Below, in pieces: positions 16,568 to 25,754 of a stretch of DNA of 53,052 bases. The first letter of the stretch is position 1, and each line of letters starts with the position of its first letter. The stretch covers positions 1-53,052 of the forward strand of contig NZ_QUCM01000023.1 of the NCBI RefSeq assembly GCF_003473545.1. Reading direction: 5' to 3'. Made by a program: the position numbers and the translations under genes. The notes under the pieces were generated by a model, which saw only the letters and a program-made list of their open reading frames with translations, did not search any database and was not told the origin of the DNA. Source of the stretch: Clostridium sp. AM22-11AC. Lineage in GTDB: Bacteria > Bacillota > Clostridia > Lachnospirales > Lachnospiraceae.

Positions 16568-18061
16568 ATGGGATTATTTTCAAATAAAAAAACACAGGCA
16601 GATGGATTTTCATTTGCTGTAGACGAAGTTTATGCATTAAAAGAAGGAAAAAGCGTAGTTGTCACAGGTAAGATGACAGAAGGAAAGGTGACTCCCGGTA
16701 CTGCAGCCATCTGCTTGGACAGCGAAGGAAAGCCTGCTTTCCACTGCGTGATCAAGGGAATCGAACAGGGAACCCAGTTAATGAAAATGGCTTCTGCTGA
16801 TATGAAGGGAACCTATGGCCCTCATTACGGCTTTAAATTAGACGGTGCTGTAAAAGAGGACGTTCCGAAGGGAGCTGTGTTAGTACCTGTTACAGATGAG
16901 CTGTTAGAGGTTGTCAGTGAGACAGAAGAGCCTGCTTTTAAGGCAACACCTGCACCAAAGGTGATCGATTTTAACAGGATCTCCGGCCTTACCATGGAGG
17001 ATCTTCAGGGCGTACCAGAGGAAAATGAAAATGACCTGGAGGCTGTAAAAAAAGCAGGAGAGAGAGATGAAAACCTGGCTGCCCTTCTGCCAAAAAAGAG
17101 AGAGGATGAACTTTCTGCCCTGGTTGCAGGAGAAGGAACTCTTTCCGAGGCATTATTGGTTCCGCTTTCTGTAAAAGAATGCATCTTCATGATCTGCCGT
17201 TTACAGCAGATGAATGAGCAGGCAGAAATGTCGGATTACAATGAAAAAGGACAGCTGCTTTATGATGCGGTTGTTGAGAAGTTAAAGATGTCTTCTTCTC
17301 TTTATATTCTCTTAGATAAGGGTACCGGACTTCCTTATATCATTGAAGGAACCGTTGATGTTTACTCTGAGGAGATCCTGGCAAAGCATGCCCTTCATTT
17401 CTATGAGAACCAGTACCACAAGTCCCTGATCTTAAAAGAAGTTCCAAAGAAGAATTCCGGACTTCCAGGACGGATCAGCCTGTTTGCATGGCTTTACTAC
17501 CTTGGAATGGAAAAACTTCTTATTAATAACGGCTCCTATCAGCTGTTGATGAACCGTTCTGACTTCTTAGAGGATCCATCTGAGGAAAAAGGAGCAGAGC
17601 TTCCGGTTCCTGTATCCAATCCGGCTCTGCGCTTTGAAATGGCAGACCTGTTAGGAGAAGTAAGATGGCCTGTATCTTATCCGGAACGGGAGGAGAAGAT
17701 CGCTGCAAAGAAGAACGCTGTATTAAATGAACTGGTAAAGAGCAAATTACTGGTTCCTGTTAAATACAACGGTGACTTAAATGTTGGACAGAACAGCTTA
17801 AGTGCAGAGCAGGGACAGGGACTGATCCTTCCAAGAATTACAAACAAGCAGAAAAAAGCCTTCCTTCCGCTGTTTACTGACTGGATGGAATTTGAAAAGG
17901 CTTATAAGCGCAATGACTGGGGCTGTGTTGTATTTTCCATGGCTGATGCCATCCGCGCAACCGGTGGTGATAACATCGTTATCAACCCTCTGGCTGAAAA
18001 TCTGGTCCTTGACAGAGAAGATATAAAAGAGATCATTAATATTTATAAAAACGTCAAGTAA
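16568..18061 (+). CDS. EF-Tu-domain-2-like plus SseB-like protein of unknown function
   Basis: Residues about 10-115 match the translation-factor domain-2 beta barrel pattern (FAVDEVYALKEGKSVVVTGK, GKVTPGTAAI, FKLDGAVKEDVPKGAVLV) without any GTPase domain. After a charged linker there is an alpha/beta region (about 190-340), and the last 110 residues resemble the SseB N-terminal domain (LLVPVKYNG, LPLFTDWMEFEKAY, VVFSMADAI, GIVINP-like segment). SseB domains occur as accessory proteins in secretion and enzyme systems, but the molecular role here is unknown. It has its own promoter and an AGGAGGAAAC site, and ends 7 nt before the -35 of the SRP operon. Confidence 0.75.
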   Translation: MGLFSNKKTQADGFSFAVDEVYALKEGKSVVVTGKMTEGKVTPGTAAICLDSEGKPAFHCVIKGIEQGTQLMKMASADMKGTYGPHYGFKLDGAVKEDVPKGAVLVPVTDELLEVVSETEEPAFKATPAPKVIDFNRISGLTMEDLQGVPEENENDLEAVKKAGERDENLAALLPKKREDELSALVAGEGTLSEALLVPLSVKECIFMICRLQQMNEQAEMSDYNEKGQLLYDAVVEKLKMSSSLYILLDKGTGLPYIIEGTVDVYSEEILAKHALHFYENQYHKSLILKEVPKKNSGLPGRISLFAWLYYLGMEKLLINNGSYQLLMNRSDFLEDPSEEKGAELPVPVSNPALRFEMADLLGEVRWPVSYPEREEKIAAKKNAVLNELVKSKLLVPVKYNGDLNVGQNSLSAEQGQGLILPRITNKQKKAFLPLFTDWMEFEKAYKRNDWGCVVFSMADAIRATGGDNIVINPLAENLVLDREDIKEIINIYKNVK

Positions 18062-18067
18062 AAATAC

Positions 18068-18096
18068 TTGACATTCTTTCTGCCATCGTGTATGAT
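18068..18096 (+). promoter_or_regulatory. Promoter of the ylxM-ffh operon
   Basis: Perfect TTGACA (18068-18073), 17-nt spacer, TATGAT (18091-18096). Predicted start near 18103 leaves only about 10 nt before the YlxM ATG, a very short leader. The TTG of the -35 box can be read as an in-frame start codon, which artificially lengthens YlxM. Confidence 0.75.
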
Positions 18097-18112
18097 AGCA
18101 CAGGTGGTTGAA

Positions 18113-18457
18113 ATGGAAAAGATCGTTGAACAGGGTCTGTTGTACGATTTCTATGGTGAACTGCTGACGGAACATCAGCGCCGTATCTATGAAGACATGG
18201 TGTTAAATGATCTTTCTCCCAGCGAGATCGCAAAGGAGCAGGGGATCAGCCGTCAGAGCGTTCACGATCTGAAAAAGCGGTGTGACAAGATACTGGAAGA
18301 ATATGAAACAAAACTGCAGCTGGTAGCCAAGTTCATGAAGATCCGGGAGATGATCCGGGAGTTAGATGATCTGGCAGATACCTGTGCAAAAACCAGAGAT
18401 ATGGCTCTGATCGACCAGATCCGGAAATTATCCGGTGAGATTACAGCCACACTTTAG
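18113..18457 (+). CDS. ylxM: YlxM, helix-turn-helix accessory protein of the signal recognition particle
   Basis: A 114-residue all-helical protein with a sigma-70 region-4-like helix-turn-helix: LLYDFYGELLTEHQRRIYED, then LSPSEIAKEQGISRQSVHD. This is the UPF0122/YlxM family, always next to ffh; it modulates SRP GTPase activity in streptococci. I start at ATG 18113, since the longer frame would begin inside the promoter. It lies 10 nt before ffh, with AGGAGG between, and is clearly cotranscribed. Confidence 0.93.
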   Translation: MEKIVEQGLLYDFYGELLTEHQRRIYEDMVLNDLSPSEIAKEQGISRQSVHDLKKRCDKILEEYETKLQLVAKFMKIREMIRELDDLADTCAKTRDMALIDQIRKLSGEITATL

Positions 18458-18467
18458 GAGGTTATGA

Positions 18468-19850
18468 ATGGCTTTTGAAAGCTTATCCGACAAATTGCAG
18501 AATATTTTCAAAAACCTGCGGGGCAAAGGCCGACTTTCTGAAGCAGATGTAAAAGCTGCCTTAAAGGAAGTTAAAATGGCACTCCTGGAAGCAGATGTAA
18601 GCTTCAAAGTAGTGAAGCAGTTCATCAGTTCCATTCAGGAAAGAGCCGTAGGGGAAGAGGTATTCGGAAGCCTGACACCAGGACAGACGGTTATCAAGAT
18701 CGTAACCGAAGAACTGGTAAAGCTGATGGGCTCTGAAACCACAGAAATAGCCTTAAAACCGGGAAATGAGATCACAGTCATTATGATGGCAGGTCTTCAG
18801 GGCGCCGGTAAAACCACAACTACAGCAAAGATCGCTGCTAAGTTAAAAGCAAAAGGAAAGAAGCCTCTTTTAGTTGCTTGTGACGTATATCGTCCGGCTG
18901 CGATCAAACAGCTGCAGATCAATGGTGAAAAGGTAGATGTTCCTGTATTTTCCATGGGCGATAAGATCAGCCCGGTGGACATTGCAAAAGCCGCTGTAGA
19001 ACATGCTTCTAAAAATGGCTTCAATGTAGTGATCCTGGATACAGCCGGTCGTCTTCATATTGACGAAGGCATGATGGAAGAGCTGGAGCAGATCAAGGAA
19101 ACGGTAAATGTATATCAGACCATTCTGGTAGTTGATGCCATGACTGGTCAGGATGCAGTCAATGTTTCCGGAACATTTAACGATAAGATCGGTATTGACG
19201 GTGTTATTCTTACGAAGTTGGATGGCGATACCCGAGGCGGTGCAGCCCTCTCCATTCGTTCAGTCACCGGAAAACCTATTTTATACATTGGTATGGGTGA
19301 GAAGCTCTCTGATCTGGAGCAGTTTTATCCGGACCGCATGGCTTCAAGAATTCTTGGAATGGGCGATATCCAGTCTCTGATCGAGAAGGCTGCTGCCCAG
19401 GTAGATGAAGAACAGGCCAAAGAGTTATCCCAGAAGCTGCGCAAGGCGGAATTCGATTACAACGATTTCCTTTCCCAGATGCAGCAGATCAAGAAAATGG
19501 GTGGTATGGGAAGTATCCTTTCCATGATGCCTGGTGTGGGAAGCCAGTTAGCTGGTGTAGATATGGATGAAGGCGAGCGTTCCATGCACCGTGTAGAGTC
19601 TATTATCCTTTCCATGACAAAAGAAGAGCGGGCCAATCCGGGACTTATGAATCCTTCCCGCAAGCAGCGTATTGCAAAAGGCGCTGGTGTGGACATTGGC
19701 GAAGTAAACCGTCTGGTAAAACAGTTTGACCAGATGAAGAAAATGATGAAACAGATGCCGGGCCTTATGGGCGGCGGCAAGCGCAAAGGCATGAAAGGCC
19801 TGGGCGGTTTAGGCGGCCTTATGGGCGGCAAGATGAAGCTTCCATTTTAA
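18468..19850 (+). CDS. ffh: Signal recognition particle protein Ffh
   Basis: SRP54 GTPase that, with SRP RNA, delivers nascent membrane and secreted proteins to FtsY. Order: N domain (1-95), G domain with GLQGAGKTTTTAK (P-loop), DVYRPAAIKQL, DTAGRLHID and TKLDGDTRGGAA, then the methionine-rich M domain from about residue 330, which binds RNA and signal sequences. The C-terminus is Gly/Lys/Met-rich (GGGKRKGMKG, GGLMGGKMKLPF), usual for clostridial Ffh. Length 460 is normal. An AGGAGG site precedes the start. Confidence 0.98.
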   Translation: MAFESLSDKLQNIFKNLRGKGRLSEADVKAALKEVKMALLEADVSFKVVKQFISSIQERAVGEEVFGSLTPGQTVIKIVTEELVKLMGSETTEIALKPGNEITVIMMAGLQGAGKTTTTAKIAAKLKAKGKKPLLVACDVYRPAAIKQLQINGEKVDVPVFSMGDKISPVDIAKAAVEHASKNGFNVVILDTAGRLHIDEGMMEELEQIKETVNVYQTILVVDAMTGQDAVNVSGTFNDKIGIDGVILTKLDGDTRGGAALSIRSVTGKPILYIGMGEKLSDLEQFYPDRMASRILGMGDIQSLIEKAAAQVDEEQAKELSQKLRKAEFDYNDFLSQMQQIKKMGGMGSILSMMPGVGSQLAGVDMDEGERSMHRVESIILSMTKEERANPGLMNPSRKQRIAKGAGVDIGEVNRLVKQFDQMKKMMKQMPGLMGGGKRKGMKGLGGLGGLMGGKMKLPF

Positions 19851-19948
19851 GCTTCTGGCAAACATTGATAGTCAGACAGGTGCTCCTGTATGTCTAATAT
19901 AAAAAACGAAAACAAATAGAAAAGATTATTTTACGGAGGTATGTAACA

Positions 19949-20191
19949 ATGGCAGTAAAGATGAGATTAAGAAGAATGGGACAGAAGAAGGCTCCTTTTT
20001 ATAGAATCGTAGTTTCAGATTCCAGATCCCCAAGAGACGGAAGATTTATCGAAGAAGTTGGATACTATGATTCCACCAAGGATCCTAGCGTAATCAAGTT
20101 TGACGAAGAAGCTACCAAGAAGTGGTTAGCTAACGGCGCTCAGCCAACCGAAACTGTAGGAAAGCTGTTAAAGATCGCTGGCATCCAGTAA
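19949..20191 (+). CDS. rpsP: 30S ribosomal protein S16
   Basis: An 80-residue protein with the S16 signature at its start ([21 protein letters not shown], given in two parts: [10 protein letters not shown] and [20 protein letters not shown]) and EEVGYYD. It binds 16S rRNA in the 30S body. A CGGAGG site precedes the ATG. The 98-nt gap from ffh contains a modest stem (AGACAGG...CCTG...TGTCT, about 19875-19896) but no T-run, so readthrough from the ffh operon is possible. Confidence 0.98.
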   Translation: MAVKMRLRRMGQKKAPFYRIVVSDSRSPRDGRFIEEVGYYDSTKDPSVIKFDEEATKKWLANGAQPTETVGKLLKIAGIQ

Positions 20192-20215
20192 TCTTTAATC
20201 AAAAGAGGTGGAGAG

Positions 20216-20443
20216 ATGAAGGAATTAGTCGAAGTGATTGCGAAAGCATTAGTCGATAACCCTGAAGAGGTAGTAGTCAGTGAATCACTAAAGGGTGACG
20301 ACACACTGATCGAACTTAAGGTAGCTCCTGCCGATATGGGCAAGGTCATTGGCAAGCAAGGCAGGATCGCAAAAGCAATCCGTTCCGTAGTCAAGGCCGC
20401 TGCCTCTAAGGAAGATAAGAAAGTAATCGTAGAAATTCAGTAA
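20216..20443 (+). CDS. khpA: KH-domain RNA-binding protein KhpA
   Basis: A 75-residue single KH domain with the invariant loop as GKVIGKQGR (GxxG = GKQG). KhpA (YlqC) binds RNA, pairs with KhpB/Jag and affects cell division and small-RNA biology in Gram-positives. It sits 24 nt after rpsP, the standard location, with AGAGGTGGAGAG upstream. It is the last gene before a strong terminator. Confidence 0.95.
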   Translation: MKELVEVIAKALVDNPEEVVVSESLKGDDTLIELKVAPADMGKVIGKQGRIAKAIRSVVKAAASKEDKKVIVEIQ

Positions 20444-20451
20444 AAAGAGGA

Positions 20452-20497
20452 GGGTTGTCGCAGAATAGGCTTAGCCATTTTGCGGCAGCCCTTTTTT
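20452..20497 (+). terminator. Intrinsic terminator between khpA and rimM
   Basis: GGGTTGTCGCA (20452-20462) pairs with TGCGGCAGCCC (20481-20491), 11 bp with two G-U, followed by TTTTTT (20492-20497). It lies inside a gene order that is usually an uninterrupted operon. Confidence 0.88.
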
Positions 20498-20534
20498 CAT
20501 AGTTTTCATATGTTCATAGAAAGGAATTTTATTT

Positions 20535-21047
20535 ATGGAAAACATGCTGCGTGTAGGTGTGATCACCTCTACCCACGGTGTAAGAGGCGAAGTAAAGGTT
20601 TTTCCTACCACGGACGATGCAAAGCGCTTTAAAAAGCTGAAGACAGTGATCCTGGACACAGGAAAGGGACAGACTACGTTAGAGATCGAACAGGTAAAAT
20701 TCTTCAAAAATATGGTCATCCTGAAATTTAAAGGATATGACAATATCAATGACGTAGAGACCTGGCGACAGAAAGATCTTCTGATCACCAGAGAACAGGC
20801 TGTTACCTTACAGCCGGATGAGTACTTTATCACAGACCTGATCGGCCTTCTGGTAAAGGATGATACAGGAGCAGAAGTAGGAACTGTAAAAGATGTACTG
20901 GAAACAGGCGCCAATGACGTATATGTAGTGGCTCTGCCAAATGGCAAGGAGCTTCTTTTGCCTGCGATCAAAGACTGTATTTTAAATGTGGATATAGAAG
21001 CTGGTGAAATGACCGTACATATACTGGATGGTCTGATGGATCTGTAG
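20535..21047 (+). CDS. rimM: 16S rRNA processing protein RimM
   Basis: A 170-residue protein with the RimM N-terminal barrel (LRVGVITSTHGVRGEVKVFP) and a PRC-barrel C-terminus (DLIGLLVKDDTGAEVGTV, ETGANDVYVV, LLPAIKDCILNVDIE). It assists 30S head assembly by binding S19. It is separated from rpsP-khpA by a terminator, and the usual next gene trmD is absent; mutL follows instead. An AGAAAGGA site precedes ATG 20535. I see no strong promoter after the terminator, so rimM may depend on readthrough. Confidence 0.96.
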   Translation: MENMLRVGVITSTHGVRGEVKVFPTTDDAKRFKKLKTVILDTGKGQTTLEIEQVKFFKNMVILKFKGYDNINDVETWRQKDLLITREQAVTLQPDEYFITDLIGLLVKDDTGAEVGTVKDVLETGANDVYVVALPNGKELLLPAIKDCILNVDIEAGEMTVHILDGLMDL

Positions 21048-21105
21048 CAGAAAGATCTGTAATGGAAAGATCCAGGGAAAATATTCCACAGAAAGGATGG
21101 AAATC

Positions 21106-23127
21106 ATGCCTACCATCTCTGTTTTAGATGAGACTACGATCAACAAGATCGCTGCCGGGGAAGTGATCGAACGCCCGGCTTCTGTTGTAAAAGAGCTTCT
21201 GGAAAATGCCATTGATGCCCAGGCAACAGCTGTAACCGTGGAGATCCGTGACGGCGGGTGCAGCCTGATCCGTATTACAGACAATGGCTGTGGTATTCCA
21301 AAAGATCAGGTTGCCACTGCGTTTTTAAGGCATGCAACCAGCAAGATCCATACAGTAGATGACCTGATGACCATTGGATCTTTAGGCTTTCGCGGAGAGG
21401 CTCTTGCAAGTATTGCAGCTGTATCTCAGGTGGAACTGATCTCAAAAACAACCCAGACCCTTACAGGTACCAGATATCAGATCGAAGGTGGAAGAGAAAA
21501 GAGCCTGGAAGAGATCGGAGCTCCGGAAGGAACGACCATCATTGCAAGAAATCTGTTTTTTAATACACCAGCCAGAAAGAAGTTTTTAAAGACACCTGTT
21601 ACAGAAGGAACTCATGTGGCATCGGTTGTGGAAAAGATTGCCTTATCTCATCCGGATATCTCCATCCGTTTTATCCAGAACAACCAGAACAAGCTGTATA
21701 CGTCCGGAAATAATAACCTGAAAGATCTGATCTATACAGTATTTGGCCGTGAGATCACAGCCAATCTGTTAGAGGTTTCCGCCAGCTGCCCGGGTGTTAC
21801 GATCACCGGATATATTGGAAAGCCGGTAATTGCCCGTTCTAACCGGAATTATGAAAATTATTTTGTCAATGGCCGGTATGTGCGCAGCAATATCCTTTCA
21901 AAAGCCATTGAAGAGGCCTACAAGCCATTTATGATGCAGCACAAATATCCTTTTACCATGCTGCATTTCCAGATCGATCCCCAGACACTGGATGTAAATG
22001 TACATCCTACGAAAATGGAACTTCGTTTCAGCGATGGGGAGTTTATTTACAACCAGGCTATGAATGCAGTGGCGAATGCCTTAGCTCATAAGGAACTGAT
22101 CCCGGATGTGAACTTAAACGAAAAAGAAGAGCGGGATGTTAAGCGCTTTGAGGAGAAAAAAGCTCCAAGGCCGGAACCTTTTGAGACAAAGAGGAAGGAT
22201 GTTTTGGAGCATCAGGGAGAGCGCCCTGGTGAAAAAAGTGCGGCAGCTTTAAATACTGTCAGCTACCGCCAGATCGCACCGCCTAAACCGTCTTTGGTAA
22301 AAGAACCGGATATTTCGGATATGATGCCAGACTGGTTAAAGGAGAGGAAAAAAGCAGAAGAAGAGAACCGGAAGGCTTTTTTGCAGCCTGCAAACGGCAG
22401 CAAGATCCCGGTTTCTGCATCTGAAACAGAGAAAGAAAAAGATAGCAATACTGTCCCTGACAGTTCAAAACCGGTTTCTGATACCAGACCAGTTACAGCT
22501 CCCAAGCAGCTGGACTTTTTCGGAGAAAAACTCTTGGATCCGGCGTCCCGTCTGAAACACAAGCTGATCGGTCAATTATTTGACACTTACTGGCTGATCG
22601 AATACAACGATCATTTATATATCATCGACCAGCATGCGGCCCATGAAAAAGTTCTCTATGAAAAGACAGTAAAAAGCTTAAAAGACAGGGACTACAGCTC
22701 CCAGATGGTGGAGCCGCCGATCATCCTGACTTTAAATCCAAATGAGGAACTTCTTTTAAATAAGTATATGGAATATTTTACAAGGATCGGTTTTGAAATC
22801 GAGCCATTTGGCGGTCGTGAATTTGCAGTCCGTGCAGTACCTGCCAACCTGTTTTCCATTGCAAAGAAAGAACTTCTTCTGGAAATGATCGATGGTCTTT
22901 CCGATGAGATCGCAGCTCACAACCCGGACAGTATTTATGAAAAGATTGCTTCCATGTCCTGCAAAGCAGCTGTAAAAGGCGGCAACCACTTATCCGCCAT
23001 GGAAGCAAATGAACTGATCGATCAGCTGTTAAAGCTGGACAATCCCTATGCCTGCCCTCATGGACGCCCCACCATCATCTCCATGAGCCGTTACGAACTG
23101 GAAAAGAAATTTAAGCGCATTGTATAA
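21106..23127 (+). CDS. mutL: DNA mismatch repair protein MutL
   Basis: GHKL ATPase plus endonuclease-type MutL. N-terminal motifs: IAAGEVIERPASVVKELLENAIDA, here IAAGEVIERP and ELLENAIDA, then ITDNGCGI and SLGFRGEALASI. The middle linker (about 340-470) is charged and disordered. The C-terminal domain has the metal-site motif DQHAAHEKVLYE, fitting DQHA(x)2E(x)4E of nicking MutL proteins, plus SCKAAVKGG and CPHGRP. It introduces strand nicks in repair without MutH. I prefer ATG 21106, because GAAAGGATGG lies 6-9 nt before it; ATG 21097 falls within that site. No mutS is in the window. miaA follows 10 nt downstream. Confidence 0.96.
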   Translation: MPTISVLDETTINKIAAGEVIERPASVVKELLENAIDAQATAVTVEIRDGGCSLIRITDNGCGIPKDQVATAFLRHATSKIHTVDDLMTIGSLGFRGEALASIAAVSQVELISKTTQTLTGTRYQIEGGREKSLEEIGAPEGTTIIARNLFFNTPARKKFLKTPVTEGTHVASVVEKIALSHPDISIRFIQNNQNKLYTSGNNNLKDLIYTVFGREITANLLEVSASCPGVTITGYIGKPVIARSNRNYENYFVNGRYVRSNILSKAIEEAYKPFMMQHKYPFTMLHFQIDPQTLDVNVHPTKMELRFSDGEFIYNQAMNAVANALAHKELIPDVNLNEKEERDVKRFEEKKAPRPEPFETKRKDVLEHQGERPGEKSAAALNTVSYRQIAPPKPSLVKEPDISDMMPDWLKERKKAEEENRKAFLQPANGSKIPVSASETEKEKDSNTVPDSSKPVSDTRPVTAPKQLDFFGEKLLDPASRLKHKLIGQLFDTYWLIEYNDHLYIIDQHAAHEKVLYEKTVKSLKDRDYSSQMVEPPIILTLNPNEELLLNKYMEYFTRIGFEIEPFGGREFAVRAVPANLFSIAKKELLLEMIDGLSDEIAAHNPDSIYEKIASMSCKAAVKGGNHLSAMEANELIDQLLKLDNPYACPHGRPTIISMSRYELEKKFKRIV

Positions 23128-23137
23128 AGGAGAGACC

Positions 23138-24106
23138 ATGACATCAGTAAAACAGCCTCTTATCATCCTTACAGGACCTACGGCTGTAGGAAAAACCGCT
23201 CTTTCGATTGAACTTGCAAAAGCAGTAGGAGGAGAGATCATCAGCGCAGACTCCATGCAGGTATACCGCCATATGGATATTGGTTCTGCAAAGGTAACGA
23301 AAGAAGAAATGGAGGGAATTCCTCATTATCTCATCGACGTTTTAGATCCTCAGGACGATTTTAATGTAGTAACATTCCAGACAATGGCCAAACAGGCAAT
23401 GAATGAGATTTATTCTCACAACAAAGTCCCGATCATTACCGGAGGCACAGGATTTTATATCCAGGCTCTGCTTTATGATATTGATTTTAAAGAAAATGAT
23501 GAGAAAAATCCTGTTCGTGAAGAGTTAGAACAGCTGGCAGAAAAACTGGGTGAGAATGCGCCTCAGGTCCTTCATCAAAAACTGCAGGAAGTGGATCCGG
23601 AAGCTGCTGCACAGATCCATGCAAACAATATAAAGCGTGTGATCCGTGCAATTGAATATTTCAAACAGACAGGAGAAAAAATCTCACAGCACAACGAAGA
23701 AATGCACCAGAAAGACTCTCCCTATAATTTCTTATACTATGTTCTCACCAGGGACCGCAAAGTTTTATACGAGCGCATTGACCGGCGTGTGGATATTATG
23801 ATGGAAAACGGTCTGGTAGATGAAGTAAAGAAATTAAAAGATATGGGCTGTCACAGGGGACAGACTTCCATGCAGGGGCTTGGATATAAGGAGATCCTTG
23901 ATTATCTGGATGGTGGCTGCACGTTAGAAGAAGCCGTATATATCCTGAAACGGGATACCAGACATTTTGCCAAGCGGCAGCTTACATGGTTTCGCAGGGA
24001 AAAGGATGTGCGCTGGCTGGACTTAGACCAGTATCAGGGAAATACAGACCTTATCCTTGCAGATATATTAAAGGATTGCGAACAGGCAGAAATCGTGCTA
24101 AAATAG
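23138..24106 (+). CDS. miaA: tRNA dimethylallyltransferase MiaA
   Basis: It adds dimethylallyl to A37 of tRNAs reading U-initial codons. Motifs: LTGPTAVGKTALSIELA (P-loop), SADSMQVYRHMDIGSAK, GGTGFYIQALL and the C-terminal RRDTRHFAKRQLTWFR-type substrate tunnel (KRDTRHFAKRQLTWFR). Length 322 is normal. I start at ATG 23138 behind AAAGGAGAG, since the earlier TTG at 23120 overlaps the mutL stop and precedes the ribosome binding site. The mutL-miaA pair is a common bacterial arrangement. Confidence 0.97.
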   Translation: MTSVKQPLIILTGPTAVGKTALSIELAKAVGGEIISADSMQVYRHMDIGSAKVTKEEMEGIPHYLIDVLDPQDDFNVVTFQTMAKQAMNEIYSHNKVPIITGGTGFYIQALLYDIDFKENDEKNPVREELEQLAEKLGENAPQVLHQKLQEVDPEAAAQIHANNIKRVIRAIEYFKQTGEKISQHNEEMHQKDSPYNFLYYVLTRDRKVLYERIDRRVDIMMENGLVDEVKKLKDMGCHRGQTSMQGLGYKEILDYLDGGCTLEEAVYILKRDTRHFAKRQLTWFRREKDVRWLDLDQYQGNTDLILADILKDCEQAEIVLK

Positions 24107-24152
24107 CAAACCGAAAAAAGAGCAATTTAATAAAGATAGGAGTTATCACATA

Positions 24153-25448
24153 ATGGAACAGAATGTTTTAGACGGTATGTATGAACAGCTGGGTATCAGC
24201 AAAGAAGTTCTTGATTATGCCGCAGATATAGAAAAAAGTCTGAAGGAGCGTTTTGAGCGGATCGACCAGACTGCAGAATACAACCAGTTAAAGGTCTTAA
24301 AAGGAATGCAGGATAATAAAGTCAGCGATATCCATTTCGCTGCAACCACCGGTTATGGTTACAATGACCTTGGCCGTGATACATTAGAGGATGTTTATGC
24401 CAGTGTTTTCCATGCTGAAAGCGCCCTGGTACGTCCTCAGCTGATCTCCGGAACCCATGCCCTTCACATTGCATTATCCGGAAACTTACGTCCGGGAGAT
24501 GAACTGCTTTCCCCTGTTGGCAAGCCATATGATACTTTGGAAGAAGTCATCGGTATCCGCGACTCCGTAGGTTCTTTAAAAGAATACGGCGTAAGCTACC
24601 GCCAGGTAGATCTTCTGCCGGATGGCACCTTTGATTATGAAAATATCGCAAAAGCCATTAATGAAAAGACAAAATTAGTGACCATCCAGCGTTCCAAAGG
24701 TTATGATCCTCGTCCTACTTTTTCTGTAAAACAGATCGGCGAGCTGATCGCTTTTGTAAAGAAGATTAAACCGGAAGTTATCTGTATGGTAGATAACTGC
24801 TATGGTGAATTTGTAGAGACCATTGAACCTACCGATGTTGGAGCTGATATGATCGTAGGTTCCCTGATCAAAAACCCGGGAGGCGGCCTTGCTCCTATCG
24901 GCGGCTATATTGCAGGAAAGAAAGAGTGCGTAGACCGTGCATCTTACCGTTTAAGCGCTCCAGGCCTTGGAAAAGAAGTAGGCGCAAGCCTTGGTTTAAA
25001 CCAGCAGCTGTATCAGGGATTTTTCTTATCCCCGACTGTAGTTGCAGGTGCCTTAAAGGGTGCGATCTTTGCAGCTAATGTATACGAAAGACTGGGATAC
25101 GGCGTTGTTCCAAATGGCAGTGAATCCCGTCACGATATTATCCAGGCGATCACCTTCGGTTCTGCCCAGGGTGTGATCTCTTTCTGCAAAGGAATTCAGG
25201 CAGCTGCTCCTGTAGACAGCTTTGTAACACCAGAGCCATGGGATATGCCAGGTTATGACAGTCAGGTCATTATGGCTGCGGGTGCATTTGTCCAGGGATC
25301 TTCCATTGAATTAAGTGCTGATGGTCCTATTAAGCCTCCATATGCCGTTTACTTCCAGGGCGGACTTACCTGGTACCATGCAAAACTGGGAATTCTTAAG
25401 TCTTTACAACAGCTTTTAGACGATGGAGTTTTGAAAAACTTAAGATGA
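24153..25448 (+). CDS. ynbB: PLP-dependent methionine gamma-lyase/YnbB (aluminium-resistance) family protein
   Basis: A 431-residue fold-type-I PLP enzyme. A conserved SLIKNPGGGLAPIGGYIAG contains the likely PLP lysine (SLIK), preceded by CMVDNCYGEF with the cofactor aspartate. ALVRPQLISGTHAL is the phosphate-side motif. This family (YnbB, 'aluminum resistance') is annotated by homology to cystathionine/methionine gamma-lyases; true substrate is not established. In Firmicutes it commonly lies near miaA and hfq or glnR; here it follows miaA by 46 nt with TAGGAGTT upstream. Family assignment is strong, reaction uncertain. Confidence 0.9.
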   Translation: MEQNVLDGMYEQLGISKEVLDYAADIEKSLKERFERIDQTAEYNQLKVLKGMQDNKVSDIHFAATTGYGYNDLGRDTLEDVYASVFHAESALVRPQLISGTHALHIALSGNLRPGDELLSPVGKPYDTLEEVIGIRDSVGSLKEYGVSYRQVDLLPDGTFDYENIAKAINEKTKLVTIQRSKGYDPRPTFSVKQIGELIAFVKKIKPEVICMVDNCYGEFVETIEPTDVGADMIVGSLIKNPGGGLAPIGGYIAGKKECVDRASYRLSAPGLGKEVGASLGLNQQLYQGFFLSPTVVAGALKGAIFAANVYERLGYGVVPNGSESRHDIIQAITFGSAQGVISFCKGIQAAAPVDSFVTPEPWDMPGYDSQVIMAAGAFVQGSSIELSADGPIKPPYAVYFQGGLTWYHAKLGILKSLQQLLDDGVLKNLR

Positions 25449-25494
25449 CATGAAAAACAACTTATGGTAAACTGATAACTTAAGGAGAGTGTTT

Positions 25495-25746
25495 ATGGGA
25501 CGTAAGAATTTCTGGATCCTTCTGATCATGTTACTTGCAGGCATTGTATTAGGAGGCTTTATGGGACAGCTTGCCAACGGCATTTCATGGCTGAGCTGGT
25601 TGAATTTTGGCCAGTCATTTGGTCTTGATTCACCTTTAGTCATTAACTTTGGCATACTGGTCATTACTCTGGGACTTACCATCAAGATCACTATGGCAAG
25701 TATTATCGGCATTGCCATTGCCCTGATCATTTATCGTATGATTTAA
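25495..25746 (+). CDS. DUF4321-type small membrane protein
   Basis: An 83-residue protein with two predicted membrane helices: residues 5-26 (FWILLIMLLAGIVLGGFMG) and about 44-80. This two-helix pattern, Arg-Lys start and Gly-rich first helix match the DUF4321 proteins seen next to miaA/radC/mreC in clostridia. I use ATG 25495 behind AAGGAG rather than GTG 25489. Function unknown. The stop codon is 8 nt before a structured repeat. Confidence 0.8.
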   Translation: MGRKNFWILLIMLLAGIVLGGFMGQLANGISWLSWLNFGQSFGLDSPLVINFGILVITLGLTIKITMASIIGIAIALIIYRMI

Positions 25747-25754
25747 TGTGTGCA

